Shown here in pieces: positions 1-8,613 of a DNA stretch of 26,228 nt. The notes beneath the pieces are model-generated. The model made no database searches, was not told where the DNA came from, and saw only the letters and a list, made by a program, of their open reading frames with translations. Source of the DNA: an uncultured Campylobacter sp. (GTDB lineage: Bacteria > Campylobacterota > Campylobacteria > Campylobacterales > Campylobacteraceae). Position 1 is the stretch's first letter, and each line of letters opens with the position of its first letter. The position numbers and the translations under genes were made by a program. The stretch spans positions 1-26,228 of the forward strand of contig NZ_CALIJA010000179.1 in the NCBI RefSeq assembly GCF_938017615.1, given 5' to 3'.

Positions 1-125
1 CAAGTAAAATCAAGACCGAATTCTAAAAGCAAATTAAGCCCGCAATATATTTTTTCACTCCGTAATTACAATAAAACGAATTTTAAGCGGAAGTCAAGCG
101 CACGAATTAAATTCCGCACGAAATT
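1..125. other. Geneless left edge with a GC-core palindrome
   Basis: No gene is visible here. At 109-126, overlapping the stop of the next gene, two RAATTY hexamers face each other across a GC-rich centre (AAATTCCG, then CGAAATTT). This gives a weak hairpin that could end minus-strand transcription from the solute-binding-protein gene. There is no strong T run, so the terminator reading is an inference. Confidence 0.4.
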
Positions 126-914
126 TTATTCAACCAAGAATTCCTTCTTATCGATCGTGCCATGATAAAAAATCCCGAGCGTATCATCAAAGGTCTTATC
201 CAAAAATCCATCTTTTTTTAGTCCTGCTAAAGATGTATTGATTAGCTCTAGCAGCGCATTATTGCCCTTCTGCACGGCGATTGCGTTGTAAGTTTGCTTA
301 CCTAGACCATCCAAAGCAACCTGCGTTTTATTATCGATGATTGCGTATGCGTGCAGGATTAGGTTATCATCGACATGCACGGCATTTTTCGCCCTTTTGA
401 AAGCGCGGTAGCATTTAGCCGAGCTGGCGCAGAAATTCAAATTCTTTCTGAAGCCCGCTTTGCGTAAGAAATTGTGAATAGGAGAGTGTTTGATGACGAA
501 AATCCTCTTTTTGCGGAGTTGATCGAAGCTCGTGATATTTTCGTCTTTTTTGGCTAGCACACCTACCTGCACCTTAAAATAAGGCTCCGAAAAATCTACT
601 TTTTTCGCTCGCGCGGGCGTCGGAGTAAAGGTCGCAATCACCATATCCGCTTCATTGCGCTGTAAAGCGCTAATGCGCCTTGAAGCCGTGATCGGGATAA
701 ATTTTACCTTGCCAGGATTATCGCCGAAAATCTCCTTACCGAGCTTTTCGCCAAGAGCAATCTCAAATCCCCTATATTTGCCGTCTACGAGCGCACTAAA
801 CGGCGGCTGATCGTTATATACACCTATGCGAACGAGCCTATCCTTTTTGATCTGATCCAAAGAATTTGCAGATAGAAAACCAAGTAGTAGAGCCGCCAAA
901 ACAAATACTTTCAT
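126..914 (-). CDS. Family-3 periplasmic solute-binding protein (PEB1-like, amino-acid type)
   Basis: A 262-residue exported binding protein that would capture a polar amino acid or similar small solute in the periplasm for an ABC importer. Residues 1-18 form a signal peptide (MKVFVLAALLLGFLSANS). The family-3 signature region TFTPTPARAKKVDFSEPYF lies near residues 95-113, and R79 and the VDD near 181-183 sit where the family contacts ligand. Two cysteines (C162, C168) could form a disulfide. Length matches the PEB1/GlnH family (about 250-265). The ATG at 914 has a good ribosome site (AGGGGAG). No permease or ATPase gene lies beside it in this window, so it may serve a distant transporter or act as an adhesin as PEB1 does in C. 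jejuni. The substrate cannot be read from sequence. Confidence 0.88.
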   Translation of the reverse strand: MKVFVLAALLLGFLSANSLDQIKKDRLVRIGVYNDQPPFSALVDGKYRGFEIALGEKLGKEIFGDNPGKVKFIPITASRRISALQRNEADMVIATFTPTPARAKKVDFSEPYFKVQVGVLAKKDENITSFDQLRKKRIFVIKHSPIHNFLRKAGFRKNLNFCASSAKCYRAFKRAKNAVHVDDNLILHAYAIIDNKTQVALDGLGKQTYNAIAVQKGNNALLELINTSLAGLKKDGFLDKTFDDTLGIFYHGTIDKKEFLVE

Positions 915-944
915 TTGCTCCCCTTTTAGTTGAAATAAGGCGCA

Positions 945-966
945 ATTATAATAAAAAGAAATTATA
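945..966 (-). promoter_or_regulatory. Candidate promoter(s) of the solute-binding-protein gene
   Basis: On the minus strand there are two TATAAT boxes, at 945-950 and 961-966, separated by a T-rich stretch. The nearer lies 31 bases before the ATG at 914. Campylobacter sigma-70 promoters rely mainly on such a -10 box with T-rich upstream DNA and no clear -35. Confidence 0.55.
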
Positions 967-1318
967 GCCAGCTAAAATTCTGCGATTTATGGCGCATTTT
1001 CATCTAAATTTATGAAAAGACGAAACTCGCGGAGAAATTCTATGTCCAATTTACAAACGAAATCTCATAAAAAACTTACACGAGCGAAAAAAGCTTTTAA
1101 TTAAATTTATAAACAAAATTTTACGGATGGATTTCACGCTAGAAAACCTTAGCAAAATTTACGATATTCTTAAAAGCAAACGGTGAAATTCTACGCAGAT
1201 TTAGCGTCTAATTGCGAATTTAGCTAAGGGGCGAAATTTAGCTCCACTGTTGCGCAAAAGCTCAAGCTCTTAAAATTTCGTAAGACTAAGCTAAGATACA
1301 AACGTAGCAGTAATAGCC
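967..1318. other. Intergenic stretch without a recognisable gene
   Basis: About 350 AT-rich bases between the end of nifU and the promoter of the solute-binding-protein gene. It holds around ten RAATTY hexamers. I see no tRNA, no convincing terminator and no open frame with a ribosome site. Confidence 0.6.
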
Positions 1319-2320
1319 CTAGATCGGCATTACGCGGATGTTAGGGCTTAAATTCTCTTGCAAGACGTTTTCTATCGCATACAGCGTACCGCTCGCACCG
1401 CTGGCGCAGCCGCTACAAGCGCCAAGATAACGGATATATATGTCCGTTTTACCGTCGTCTGCAGGTCTGATATCGATGACGTCGAGATTGCCGCCGTCCA
1501 TCTGAAGCATCGGGCGGATATCCTCGTCAAGCACCCCTTCGACAGCCTTAAATTTACCGATTAGATTTAACTGCTCAAAGCTCATCTCGGCTCCCACTTT
1601 CGCGCTAGTAGCGGCGCTCGCCTTGGCTTGAGCTTGAAGTCTCTCTCGCTCCATCTCCTCTCTGGTTTGCTTTAAAATATCGACCAGATAGTAATCCTTC
1701 TCCTCGTGTCCGCCCGGGCGCACGCAGGATTTGCAAAACGCACCTGCTTTGGTGTATTGCGTGATCTCCTCGACAGTATGGAGGTCGTTTAGACGGATCA
1801 CCTCTTTGATTGTGCCGAGGCTTACGCGCGCGCAGTCACACACGATGATCTCGTCCTCGAAATGCGCGGGATCGACGCCCTTATAATTCGCCGCAGCCTG
1901 CTTGATGACGTCGTATGCCATTACCGAGCAGTGCATCTTTTGCGGCGGTACGGCGGGCTCGTCGGGATTATCGCGCATCGCGTGCTCTACGTCTAAATTT
2001 GTAATCTTTACCGCTTGATCGACGGTCTTTCCGATACAAAGCTCGGCCATCGTATCCGAGCTCGCAATCGCCGTGCCGCAGCCGAAACTTTTAAATTTAG
2101 CGTCTAAAATTCTATCGGTTTTAGGATCTATCAACCAATACAGCCGCACCGCATCGCCGCAGCTCTCGGCGCCGAAGTCTGCGACCACTAGCTTACCGCC
2201 TCTAGCCTTCGCCTCCTCCTCGGTGATCTCGCCCATATAGCGAGGATTATTCATACGGTCCTGCACTTTTTGCGAGTATTGCTCCCAGATCGAGCCATTT
2301 ATCAAACTATTTTTTGCCAT
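1319..2320 (-). CDS. nifU: NifU, iron-sulfur cluster scaffold protein
   Basis: A full-length three-domain NifU (333 residues) that receives sulfur from NifS and iron, builds [2Fe-2S]/[4Fe-4S] clusters and passes them to apo-proteins in the cytoplasm. The IscU-like N-terminal domain carries C54, C81 and C131 (SFGCGT and MHCSV contexts). The central BFD-like [2Fe-2S] domain carries C161, C163, C196 and C199. The C-terminal Nfu domain has the C302-x2-C305 pair (GACSGCASG) after the conserved MLQMDGGNLD. A charged, Ala-rich linker spans about 220-245. It starts three bases after the nifS stop, and its AGGAT ribosome site lies inside the nifS end, so the two are co-transcribed. Epsilonproteobacteria use this Nif-type pair as their general cluster-assembly system, so it does not imply nitrogen fixation. 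Confidence 0.97.
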   Translation of the reverse strand: MAKNSLINGSIWEQYSQKVQDRMNNPRYMGEITEEEAKARGGKLVVADFGAESCGDAVRLYWLIDPKTDRILDAKFKSFGCGTAIASSDTMAELCIGKTVDQAVKITNLDVEHAMRDNPDEPAVPPQKMHCSVMAYDVIKQAAANYKGVDPAHFEDEIIVCDCARVSLGTIKEVIRLNDLHTVEEITQYTKAGAFCKSCVRPGGHEEKDYYLVDILKQTREEMERERLQAQAKASAATSAKVGAEMSFEQLNLIGKFKAVEGVLDEDIRPMLQMDGGNLDVIDIRPADDGKTDIYIRYLGACSGCASGASGTLYAIENVLQENLSPNIRVMPI

Positions 2321-2323
2321 TTT

Positions 2324-3523
2324 TTATCCTTTATTTTTCTCATAACCTTGCGGCGCGTAAGCAAACGTGCTTGAAATCCCGCGCAGACGGGCGATAGCCT
2401 TACCTATATGCTCGATCGCGTAATCGATCTCCGCTTCCGTCGTAAAGCGCGACAGTGAAAGTCTTAGCGCCGTATGCGCCAGCTCCTTATCTGCGCCGAT
2501 CGCTTCCATTATTGGGTTATTCTCAAGCGCCTCGCTCGCACACGCAGAGCCAGTAGAAGCGGCTATGCCCGCTTTATTTAGATCCCACAGCATCGCCTCT
2601 CCTTCGACGCCTTGGATCGAGGCGAGGATGGTGTTTGGCACGCGAATGCTGCGATCACCCACGACGCTGACGTTTGAAATTTGCAAAAGCGCATCCTCCA
2701 GCTTATCGCGAAGTCTGCTTACCTGAGTACGCTCAAAATCCATAAATTTATTCGCTAGCTCTAAAGCCTTACCGAGCCCCACGATGCCTGCGACGTTTAG
2801 CGTGCCGCTGCGGCGCCCGCCCATCTGCTCGCCGCCGTGAAGTAGGCTCGTAAGCGGCTTACTATCTTTTATGTAGAGTGCGCCGACGCCCTTTGGAGCG
2901 TGAAATTTATGCCCGGAAAGGCTCAAAAAATCCACATCCGCATCGCGCACGTTCACCTTTATCTTACCTATCGCTTGCACCGCGTCGGCATGATATAGCG
3001 CGCCATGCTCGTGTGCGATTTGTGCGATTTTTTTTACGGGGAAGATCGTGCCGGTTTCGTTATTTGCCCACATCACGCTAACAAGCGCAGTTTTGTCGTT
3101 GATCTTTTCGCTAAGCTCGTCAAGATCGATTAGTCCGTCTTTATCGACGCCCAGGCGAGTAATCTTTACGCCGCAAATTTTTTCTAAAAAAGCACAGGTC
3201 GCGCTGATTGCAGGGTGCTCGACGGAGCTTATGATGATATTATCCTTCTCGCCGGTTAGAATTTTATCGTAGTAAATTCCTTTTAAAACCCAGTTATTGC
3301 TCTCGGTCGCACAGCTCGTGATGACGATATCGTCCGCATCCGCAGCGCCAAGCCCCGCATAGAGCCTATCCATCGCAGTTCTTAGCGCGGGGTGGGTCTC
3401 GCTGCCGAAGCTGTGAAGGGAGTTTGGATTGCCGTATTTATGGCAAAAAAACGGCTTCATCTCCTCGAAAACTTCGGGATCGACCATCGTAGTGGCGTTA
3501 TTATCTAAATAAACGCGCTGCAT
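2324..3523 (-). CDS. nifS: NifS cysteine desulfurase
   Basis: A PLP-dependent class V enzyme (399 residues) that takes sulfur from L-cysteine, forming alanine and an enzyme persulfide that feeds NifU. It opens with the typical VYLDNNATT. H103 is in the VEHPA motif, the PLP lysine is K206 (SGHKFHAPKG), and the persulfide cysteine C328 lies in STGSACAS, on the mobile loop. Length matches the NifS/IscS family. The ATG at 3523 follows AAAGGAA. It is first gene of nifS-nifU, behind its own promoter and a perfect inverted repeat in the leader (see 3542-3564). The NifS rather than IscS name rests on pairing with a three-domain NifU. Confidence 0.97.
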   Translation of the reverse strand: MQRVYLDNNATTMVDPEVFEEMKPFFCHKYGNPNSLHSFGSETHPALRTAMDRLYAGLGAADADDIVITSCATESNNWVLKGIYYDKILTGEKDNIIISSVEHPAISATCAFLEKICGVKITRLGVDKDGLIDLDELSEKINDKTALVSVMWANNETGTIFPVKKIAQIAHEHGALYHADAVQAIGKIKVNVRDADVDFLSLSGHKFHAPKGVGALYIKDSKPLTSLLHGGEQMGGRRSGTLNVAGIVGLGKALELANKFMDFERTQVSRLRDKLEDALLQISNVSVVGDRSIRVPNTILASIQGVEGEAMLWDLNKAGIAASTGSACASEALENNPIMEAIGADKELAHTALRLSLSRFTTEAEIDYAIEHIGKAIARLRGISSTFAYAPQGYEKNKG

Positions 3524-3541
3524 AAAATTCCTTTCTAAAAT

Positions 3542-3564
3542 TTGTCTGAAATTTAATCAGACAA
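3542..3564. promoter_or_regulatory. Perfect inverted repeat (8-7-8) in the nifS leader
   Basis: TTGTCTGA and TCAGACAA are separated by seven bases, 19 bases upstream of the nifS ATG. If the -10 below is used, the repeat lies in the transcribed leader at about +20 to +43. It could be an operator for an iron or iron-sulfur responsive repressor, or an mRNA hairpin near the ribosome site. The regulator is unknown. Confidence 0.55.
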
Positions 3565-3590
3565 TTTCGCTCTTTTATCAATTTCGCACG

Positions 3591-3598
3591 ATAATATA
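3591..3598 (-). promoter_or_regulatory. Candidate -10 box for nifS-nifU
   Basis: The minus strand reads TATATTAT here, about 68 bases before the nifS start, in AT-rich DNA. This predicts a start point near 3585 and a leader of about 60 bases containing the inverted repeat. Confidence 0.45.
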
Positions 3599-3634
3599 AC
3601 ATAATTGCTAAATTTTTCTTTAACGCTTGCCGTT

Positions 3635-4219
3635 TTAAAAACCGAAAGTTTTCGGAGAATTTATTAGATCGAAAAATTCCTTGCGCGTGTCGTTTCGGCT
3701 GATAAAAAGCCCCCTAAGTGCCGACGTAGTCGTGGTCGAGTTGATCTTTTGCACGCCGCGCATCTCCATACACATGTGTCGCGCCTGCAGCACCACGCCC
3801 ACGCCGAGCGGATGGATCACCTCTTGGATTGCGCTTGCGATCTGCTCGGTAAGCTGCTCTTGGATCTGCAGCCTGCGCGCGAAAATATTTACCATGCGCG
3901 GAATTTTGCTAAGCCCCACGACCTTTTTATTCGGGATATACGCGACGTGCGCCCGCCCTATAATCGGCAGCAGATGGTGCTCGCAGAGACTATAAAATTC
4001 TATATCTTTTATCAAAACCATCTCATTGTTGCTGCTCTCAAACAGCGCGTCGTTTAAAATTTCTTTTGGATCCAGCTCGTAGCCGCTAGTTAGAAACTCA
4101 TAGGCTTTAGCCACGCGCCCCGGCGTCTTCGCAAGCCCGTCGCGTTTCGGATCCTCGCCTAAAATTTCAAGCATCTGCGACACGCAGCTTTCAAATTTTG
4201 CTCGGCTTTTTTCGTCCAT
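3635..4219 (-). CDS. folE: GTP cyclohydrolase I
   Basis: FolE opens the ring of GTP to give 7,8-dihydroneopterin triphosphate, the entry to folate and, through related pterins, queuosine. The 194 residues match the type I family. Zinc ligands are visible as C79 and H82 (SLCEHHLLP) and C150 (HMCMEMRGV). The substrate region includes GLSKIPRMV and the QEQLTEQI helix. I start at the ATG at 4219, which lies about ten bases after AAGGA. A TTG at 4228 is in frame but only one base from that ribosome site. Its neighbour nifS is in the same direction but has its own leader, so it is probably a separate transcript. A candidate -10 (TATAAA on the minus strand) lies at 4269-4274. Confidence 0.96.
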   Translation of the reverse strand: MDEKSRAKFESCVSQMLEILGEDPKRDGLAKTPGRVAKAYEFLTSGYELDPKEILNDALFESSNNEMVLIKDIEFYSLCEHHLLPIIGRAHVAYIPNKKVVGLSKIPRMVNIFARRLQIQEQLTEQIASAIQEVIHPLGVGVVLQARHMCMEMRGVQKINSTTTTSALRGLFISRNDTRKEFFDLINSPKTFGF

Positions 4220-4288
4220 TTTTAGCAATTCCTTAAAGATCGATGCGCGATATTACTCAAAAACGCCTTTTATAACGCTGATAAATTT

Positions 4289-4310
4289 TAAAATTCCGCG
4301 CGAAATTTTA
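4289..4310. repeat. Near-perfect GC-core palindrome in the divergent folE/receptor spacer
   Basis: A 22-base near-palindrome: two AAATTY arms with a CGCGCG-type centre. It belongs to the same pattern as the palindromes at 109-126, 12898-12913 and 24770-24787. It sits between the divergent starts of folE and the receptor gene, so a transcript terminator role is less natural here than a protein-binding or structural role. Confidence 0.5.
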
Positions 4311-4316
4311 TCAATC

Positions 4317-4340
4317 TCATTATGTTAATGATAATATATT
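4317..4340 (+). promoter_or_regulatory. Fur-box-like operator of the siderophore receptor
   Basis: TCATTA and TAATGA form a perfect inverted repeat around TGT at 4317-4331, followed by TAATAT. The whole resembles the GATAATGATAATCATTATC Fur consensus. A -10 box TAAAAT at 4362-4367 lies just downstream. Iron-loaded Fur bound here would block the receptor promoter, as expected for a siderophore receptor. Assignment is by resemblance only. Confidence 0.55.
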
Positions 4341-4406
4341 TAAATTTAAGAAATTTTTGTTTAAAATCCGCCGTTTCGATAAACTTTATCTATAAGGAGT
4401 TTGGCG

Positions 4407-6557
4407 ATGAAATTTAAGATGAGTTTTGGCGCGGCTTTGGCGCTCTTTTCTTTTGCTTGCGCCGAACAAAACGCCGCGGCAAGCTCCGCCTCGGGCGAAA
4501 ACCTAGGCGATATCGAGGTCGTAGAATGGGCGAATAACGACGACGGTTACCGCGCCGTACGCAGCGAGATCGGCAAGACGACTAAGCGAATTTTAGAAAT
4601 TCCGCAGACCGTAAACGTCGTAACGCAGCAGCATCTAAAGGACAAAAAGCCAGACACCTTAGCGGAATCGTTGCAAAACGTAAGCGGCATAAGCTATGCA
4701 AATACGACAGGGAATATTTTCGATGCGATCATCAAGCGTGGCTTCGGCGAGGGTCGCGACGGCTCGATTATGCGCAACGGCGTGCCAGGTGCCGTGATGC
4801 ACAATTTCAACAAAACTATTCAATCCGTCGAGGTTCTAAAAGGGCCCGCGAGCATGCTCTACGGCGCGCAGCAACCGGGCGGCGTCATAAACATGGTAAC
4901 CAAAAAGCCGCAGTATGAGTTTATAAATGAGCTTTGGGGCGGGCTGGGCAATCGCAACTATTGGGACGCAGGATTTGATACTACGGGACCGATCGCAGAT
5001 AGCGGCTTTGCGTATAGATTTATATTCGATTACTACGCGAAGGATTATTGGCGAAGCTTCGGCGGTATAAAAAACACGCTCTTTGCGCCGTCGCTTGCGT
5101 ATCAAGGAGACGATTATTCGATAAACTTAGGCTACACCCATAGCCGCTCTACCGATCCGGTGGATCGCGGCGCGTTTTTGGTGCCGAGTACGGGTAAAAT
5201 TTACGGCAGCGGCAAAGTCCGCTTCGACGAGCCGGTAAATAAACTACAAAGCAAGCTAGATACGGTTGATTTCGGCTTTGAGAAGGAATTTAACGAGGAT
5301 TGGATATTAAAAGGCGCCTATGCTTTCTCGCGCAGCAAGCACGAATACGGCTACGTCCGTCCGAACAATCCATTCACGCCCCAAGGCCTTACCGGCACGA
5401 CGCGATCGTATAACTACTACGATAATTTCATACACCGCACGCACGCAGCAAGCGTCACGCTAAACGGCAAATTTGAAACGGGTCCGCTTAAGCACGACGT
5501 CCTTTTCGGCACGGATTACAAAAACTACTACAGATACCGCCCGGGCGCGCTAAAAGGCACCGCAGGGCGCATCAATATGCTTACCGGACAGACCGCTTCG
5601 GGCGCCGTCCTAACGAACGATAGAGAGCCAAAAATACAATATCAAAAGCTAAGAACGATCGGTCTTTACACCCAAGATAATATAAATTTAACCGACGAAT
5701 TGATACTTTCTCTGGGCGTGCGTAGGGAATTTTACGATCAAGTAGCCAAACAAAGCTGGCAAGGACCGAACAACACCGATCAGAAAAAGGCCGCTACGAC
5801 CTATCAGGGCGGGCTTTTGTACCTATTAAGCCCGCAGTGGTCGGTATATACTAACTACTCGCAAAGCTTCACGCCGCAGATGTCCATAGGCGAGGCGATA
5901 GGCGGCGATCTAAAGCCGGAGGAAGGCAAATCCGTGGAGCTCGGCACTAAATTTCAAAACGATCGAGTCACTGCGGGTGCGGCGGTGTTTAATATCGATA
6001 AAAGAAACATCCTGCGGACGGTAAATAATATAAGTGAGACGATCGGCAAGGCTCGCTCGCGAGGATTTGAGCTCGATATAAACGGGCGCGTGACGCAGGG
6101 GCTTAGCATGTCGGCAAGCTACGCATACACCAAAACGAAGGTGCGCGAGGACGACGGCGCTTTTGCGGTGCTAATCGGCAAACCGCTGGAAGCGACGCCG
6201 AAGCACCAAGCAAGCCTATTTGCCAACTACGATTTCGCGCATCTAGGCGCAAAGGGGCTTAGGCTTGGCGGCGGCGCGCGATATTTCGGCTCGTGGTACA
6301 CCTACTATATGCGAACGAACCTACCGAGCGTACCCGCAGGAACGGCGTTTAAGCTGCCTCACGCCGTAGTTTATGACGCCTTCGTGAGCTACGATACTAA
6401 AATTTCGGGCTATGATACGAATTTTTCGTTCAATGTCAAAAATTTGACCGACAAAAAATACTACACCTCATCCTCAACCGGCACGACCACGAGCGTGATA
6501 CCTATTCAAATGGGCTACGCACGGCAGTTTATGTTTAACGTATCGGTAAAATTTTAA
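4407..6557 (+). CDS. TonB-dependent siderophore receptor (outer membrane)
   Basis: A 716-residue outer-membrane gated channel that binds a ferric siderophore and imports it using TonB/ExbBD energy. A signal peptide covers about 1-19 (ends FACA). The plug domain is recognised by EIPQTVNVVT, then TLAESLQNVSGI, the IKRGFGEGRDGSIMRNGVP stretch and VEVLKGPASMLYGAQQPGG. The rest is a beta-barrel rich in alternating aromatics ending in phenylalanine (VSVKF), the usual BAM signal. The VKNLTDKKYY motif near the end is typical. The family order fits TonB-siderophore receptors of the FhuA/FpvA/FoxA group; the actual ligand is not readable. I chose the ATG at 4407, seven bases after AAGGAG, over an in-frame TTG at 4401. 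No TonB or ABC importer genes are adjacent. Iron control is suggested by the operator upstream. Confidence 0.95.
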   Translation: MKFKMSFGAALALFSFACAEQNAAASSASGENLGDIEVVEWANNDDGYRAVRSEIGKTTKRILEIPQTVNVVTQQHLKDKKPDTLAESLQNVSGISYANTTGNIFDAIIKRGFGEGRDGSIMRNGVPGAVMHNFNKTIQSVEVLKGPASMLYGAQQPGGVINMVTKKPQYEFINELWGGLGNRNYWDAGFDTTGPIADSGFAYRFIFDYYAKDYWRSFGGIKNTLFAPSLAYQGDDYSINLGYTHSRSTDPVDRGAFLVPSTGKIYGSGKVRFDEPVNKLQSKLDTVDFGFEKEFNEDWILKGAYAFSRSKHEYGYVRPNNPFTPQGLTGTTRSYNYYDNFIHRTHAASVTLNGKFETGPLKHDVLFGTDYKNYYRYRPGALKGTAGRINMLTGQTASGAVLTNDREPKIQYQKLRTIGLYTQDNINLTDELILSLGVRREFYDQVAKQSWQGPNNTDQKKAATTYQGGLLYLLSPQWSVYTNYSQSFTPQMSIGEAIGGDLKPEEGKSVELGTKFQNDRVTAGAAVFNIDKRNILRTVNNISETIGKARSRGFELDINGRVTQGLSMSASYAYTKTKVREDDGAFAVLIGKPLEATPKHQASLFANYDFAHLGAKGLRLGGGARYFGSWYTYYMRTNLPSVPAGTAFKLPHAVVYDAFVSYDTKISGYDTNFSFNVKNLTDKKYYTSSSTGTTTSVIPIQMGYARQFMFNVSVKF

Positions 6558-6561
6558 CCTC

Positions 6562-6600
6562 AAGCCCGCTTTAAATTTTAAGGCAGGCTTTTAAAATTTT
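6562..6600 (+). terminator. Probable rho-independent terminator after the receptor gene
   Basis: AAGCC at 6562-6566 pairs with GGCTT at 6586-6590. The stem continues inward with one mismatch and a wobble through GCTTTA/TAAGGC. A TTTTAAAATTTT tract follows. It lies five bases after the receptor stop and before the tig promoter. Confidence 0.5.
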
Positions 6601-6675
6601 GAAATTTTGATAAATACAAACCACTTAGGCTCGGCAAATTTTGGAAATTTATACTTTAAATAAGAAATTTTTTGA

Positions 6676-6681
6676 TATATT
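6676..6681 (+). promoter_or_regulatory. Candidate -10 of the tig-clpP-def operon
   Basis: TATATT preceded by a T-rich run and located 33 bases before the tig ATG. No convincing -35 is present, as is normal for Campylobacter. Confidence 0.45.
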
Positions 6682-6714
6682 ACGAGCTATTTTTAAATTT
6701 TCTAAAGGAATTTT

Positions 6715-8028
6715 ATGGAAGTAAAAGCAAAAATGAAAGACGCCGCGAATGCGGTAGCTGCGAGCAAGATCGAAGCAAAGCAGATCGCGGCAAAAGTAGA
6801 AGAGCTAGCCAAAAAGGCCTCCAAGCAGCTAAGAATTGATGGATTCAGACAGGGCAAAGTGCCTACCGCAGTGGTTTTGAAGCGATACGGCAAGCAGCTT
6901 GAAGGCGATGCAAAGCAGGAGCTTCTTAAAGATATGATCGATCAGTCTCTTAAAATTTTAAAGAAAAAACAAGATGAAATTTTATCTGAGCCGGTCTTTT
7001 CTAAATTTGATGAAAAAAACGGCGATGTCGAGATCGAGATCGAAATTTCTTTCAAGCCCGAGGTTAGCGTCGAGGGGTATGAGGAGCTGATCCCTAAATT
7101 TAGCAGCCCGCGCGTTACTCAAAAAGAGATCGACGAGAAAGTGGCGGAATTTTTGCAGATGATCGCTCCGCTTTCTAAGACCAACAAAAAAATTCTAGCC
7201 AAAGACGATTTTGCAAAATTCGACTTCGAAGGCTTCGTGGACGGCAAGCCATTCGACGGCGGCAAGGCGCAGGACTACGTCCTTCAGATCGGCTCAAATC
7301 AATTCATCCCGGGCTTTGAAGACGGTATGATCGGACTTAGAGTGGGCGAGGAGCGCGACGTAGCGGTTAAATTTCCGCAAGATTACGGCGCGAAAAGCTT
7401 AGCCGGCAAGGACGCGATTTTTAAAGTCAAACTTCATGAAATTCAGGCTAAAAAACCTGCCAAAGAGCTCGGCGAGGAGGAGCTAAAGCAAGCGCTTCCG
7501 GGAGAAGCGGAGCCTAGCAAGGAGAAATTTGAAGCGCGCATCAAAGAGCGCATCAAAAACGATAAGCTTCAAAAGCTTATAAACGAGGATCTAAAGCCTA
7601 AATTTGCCGACGCGCTCGCCGAGAAATTTAACTTCGCGCTTCCAAAAGCGATCGTCGAGCAGGAGATTAATTTGCAGTTTAACAACGCCTGGAGCGGCTT
7701 TTCAAAAGAGCAGATCGAGGAATTTAAAAACAACAAAGACGCCCTGGATAAAAAGCGCGAAGAGTTTAGAAAGGCTGCCGAAAACAGCGTCAAACTGACA
7801 TTCCTAATCGACGAGCTAGCCAAAAAACGCAAGATCGACGTGAGCGATCAGGAGCTCGTCCAAGCGGTCTATATGGAGGCCTACACATACGGCGCCGATC
7901 CGAAGGAGCATCTAAATAGATACCGCAACAACGGCATGCTACCAGCCGTCAAAATGGCGCTAATCGAGGAGAAGCTATTCAACGATATTTTCTCCAAACA
8001 GGGCAAAAAAGAAGAGAAAGGCGAATAG
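6715..8028 (+). CDS. tig: Trigger factor, ribosome-bound chaperone
   Basis: Trigger factor binds ribosomal protein L23 at the tunnel exit and shields emerging polypeptides; its FKBP-like domain has prolyl isomerase activity. The ribosome-docking loop is GFRQGKVP at residues 43-50 (E. coli GFRPGKVP-like). The PPIase domain spans roughly 150-240 (KFDFEGFVDGKPFDGG, then FIPGFEDGMIG). The helical C-terminal arms follow. The 437-residue length is normal. The ATG follows AAAGGAA. Its TAG stop abuts the clpP ATG with no gap, so the genes are translationally linked. The tig-clpP-def order is typical of Campylobacter. Confidence 0.97.
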   Translation: MEVKAKMKDAANAVAASKIEAKQIAAKVEELAKKASKQLRIDGFRQGKVPTAVVLKRYGKQLEGDAKQELLKDMIDQSLKILKKKQDEILSEPVFSKFDEKNGDVEIEIEISFKPEVSVEGYEELIPKFSSPRVTQKEIDEKVAEFLQMIAPLSKTNKKILAKDDFAKFDFEGFVDGKPFDGGKAQDYVLQIGSNQFIPGFEDGMIGLRVGEERDVAVKFPQDYGAKSLAGKDAIFKVKLHEIQAKKPAKELGEEELKQALPGEAEPSKEKFEARIKERIKNDKLQKLINEDLKPKFADALAEKFNFALPKAIVEQEINLQFNNAWSGFSKEQIEEFKNNKDALDKKREEFRKAAENSVKLTFLIDELAKKRKIDVSDQELVQAVYMEAYTYGADPKEHLNRYRNNGMLPAVKMALIEEKLFNDIFSKQGKKEEKGE

Positions 8029-8613
8029 ATGGTGATTCCTTACGTTATCGAACAAACTAGTCGCGGAGAGCGCAGCTACGACATCTACTCGAGGCTGTTA
8101 AAAGACCGTATCGTAATGCTTAGCGGTGAGATAGACGATGCGGTAGCAAGCTCGATCGTCGCGCAGCTTCTGTTTTTGGAAGCGGAGGATCCGGATAAGG
8201 ATATTTATCTATACATCAACTCCCCGGGCGGCGTAGTTACGAGCGGATTTAGCATTTATGACACGATGAATTACATCAAACCCGACGTAAGCACGATCTG
8301 TATCGGTCAAGCGGCGTCGATGGGAGCGTTTTTGCTAAGCTGCGGCGCCAAAGGCAAACGCTACGCGCTTCCAAACTCGCGCATAATGATCCACCAGCCA
8401 CTCGGCGGCGCGCAAGGTCAGGCTACCGACATCGAGATCCAAGCCAAAGAAATTTTACGAATGAAAGAAATTCTAAATGGCATCCTTTCGCAAAATTCCG
8501 GCAAAGATCTCGCGCAGGTCGAAAAGGACACCGATCGCGACTTTTTCATGAGCGCCGAGGATGCCGTGCAATACGGACTAATCGATCAAGTACTTCAAAA
8601 GAGCTTTAAATAG
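8029..8613 (+). CDS. clpP: ATP-dependent Clp protease proteolytic subunit
   Basis: ClpP forms the tetradecameric serine-protease chamber that degrades substrates unfolded by ClpX or ClpA in the cytoplasm. The catalytic triad is visible as S97 (GQAASMGAF), H122 (IMIHQP) and D171 (DRDFFMSA). The oligomer-forming handle region and the conserved YINSPGG (62-68) are present. Its 194 residues match the family. The start abuts the tig stop and its own TAG stop abuts the def ATG. No ClpX or ClpA gene lies in the window. Confidence 0.98.
   Translation: MVIPYVIEQTSRGERSYDIYSRLLKDRIVMLSGEIDDAVASSIVAQLLFLEAEDPDKDIYLYINSPGGVVTSGFSIYDTMNYIKPDVSTICIGQAASMGAFLLSCGAKGKRYALPNSRIMIHQPLGGAQGQATDIEIQAKEILRMKEILNGILSQNSGKDLAQVEKDTDRDFFMSAEDAVQYGLIDQVLQKSFK

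Noticed and set aside
1319..3523. Nitrogen fixation locus suggested by nifS-nifU
   Set aside because: No nitrogenase or other nif genes are present; in Campylobacter and Helicobacter this pair is the general iron-sulfur assembly system.
4217..4228. Upstream TTG start of folE
   Set aside because: It lies one base from the AAGGA ribosome site, while the ATG at 4219 has a workable spacing of about ten bases and gives the normal FolE length.
4401..4406. Upstream TTG start of the siderophore receptor
   Set aside because: Spacing from AAGGAG to the TTG is one base; the ATG at 4407 has seven.
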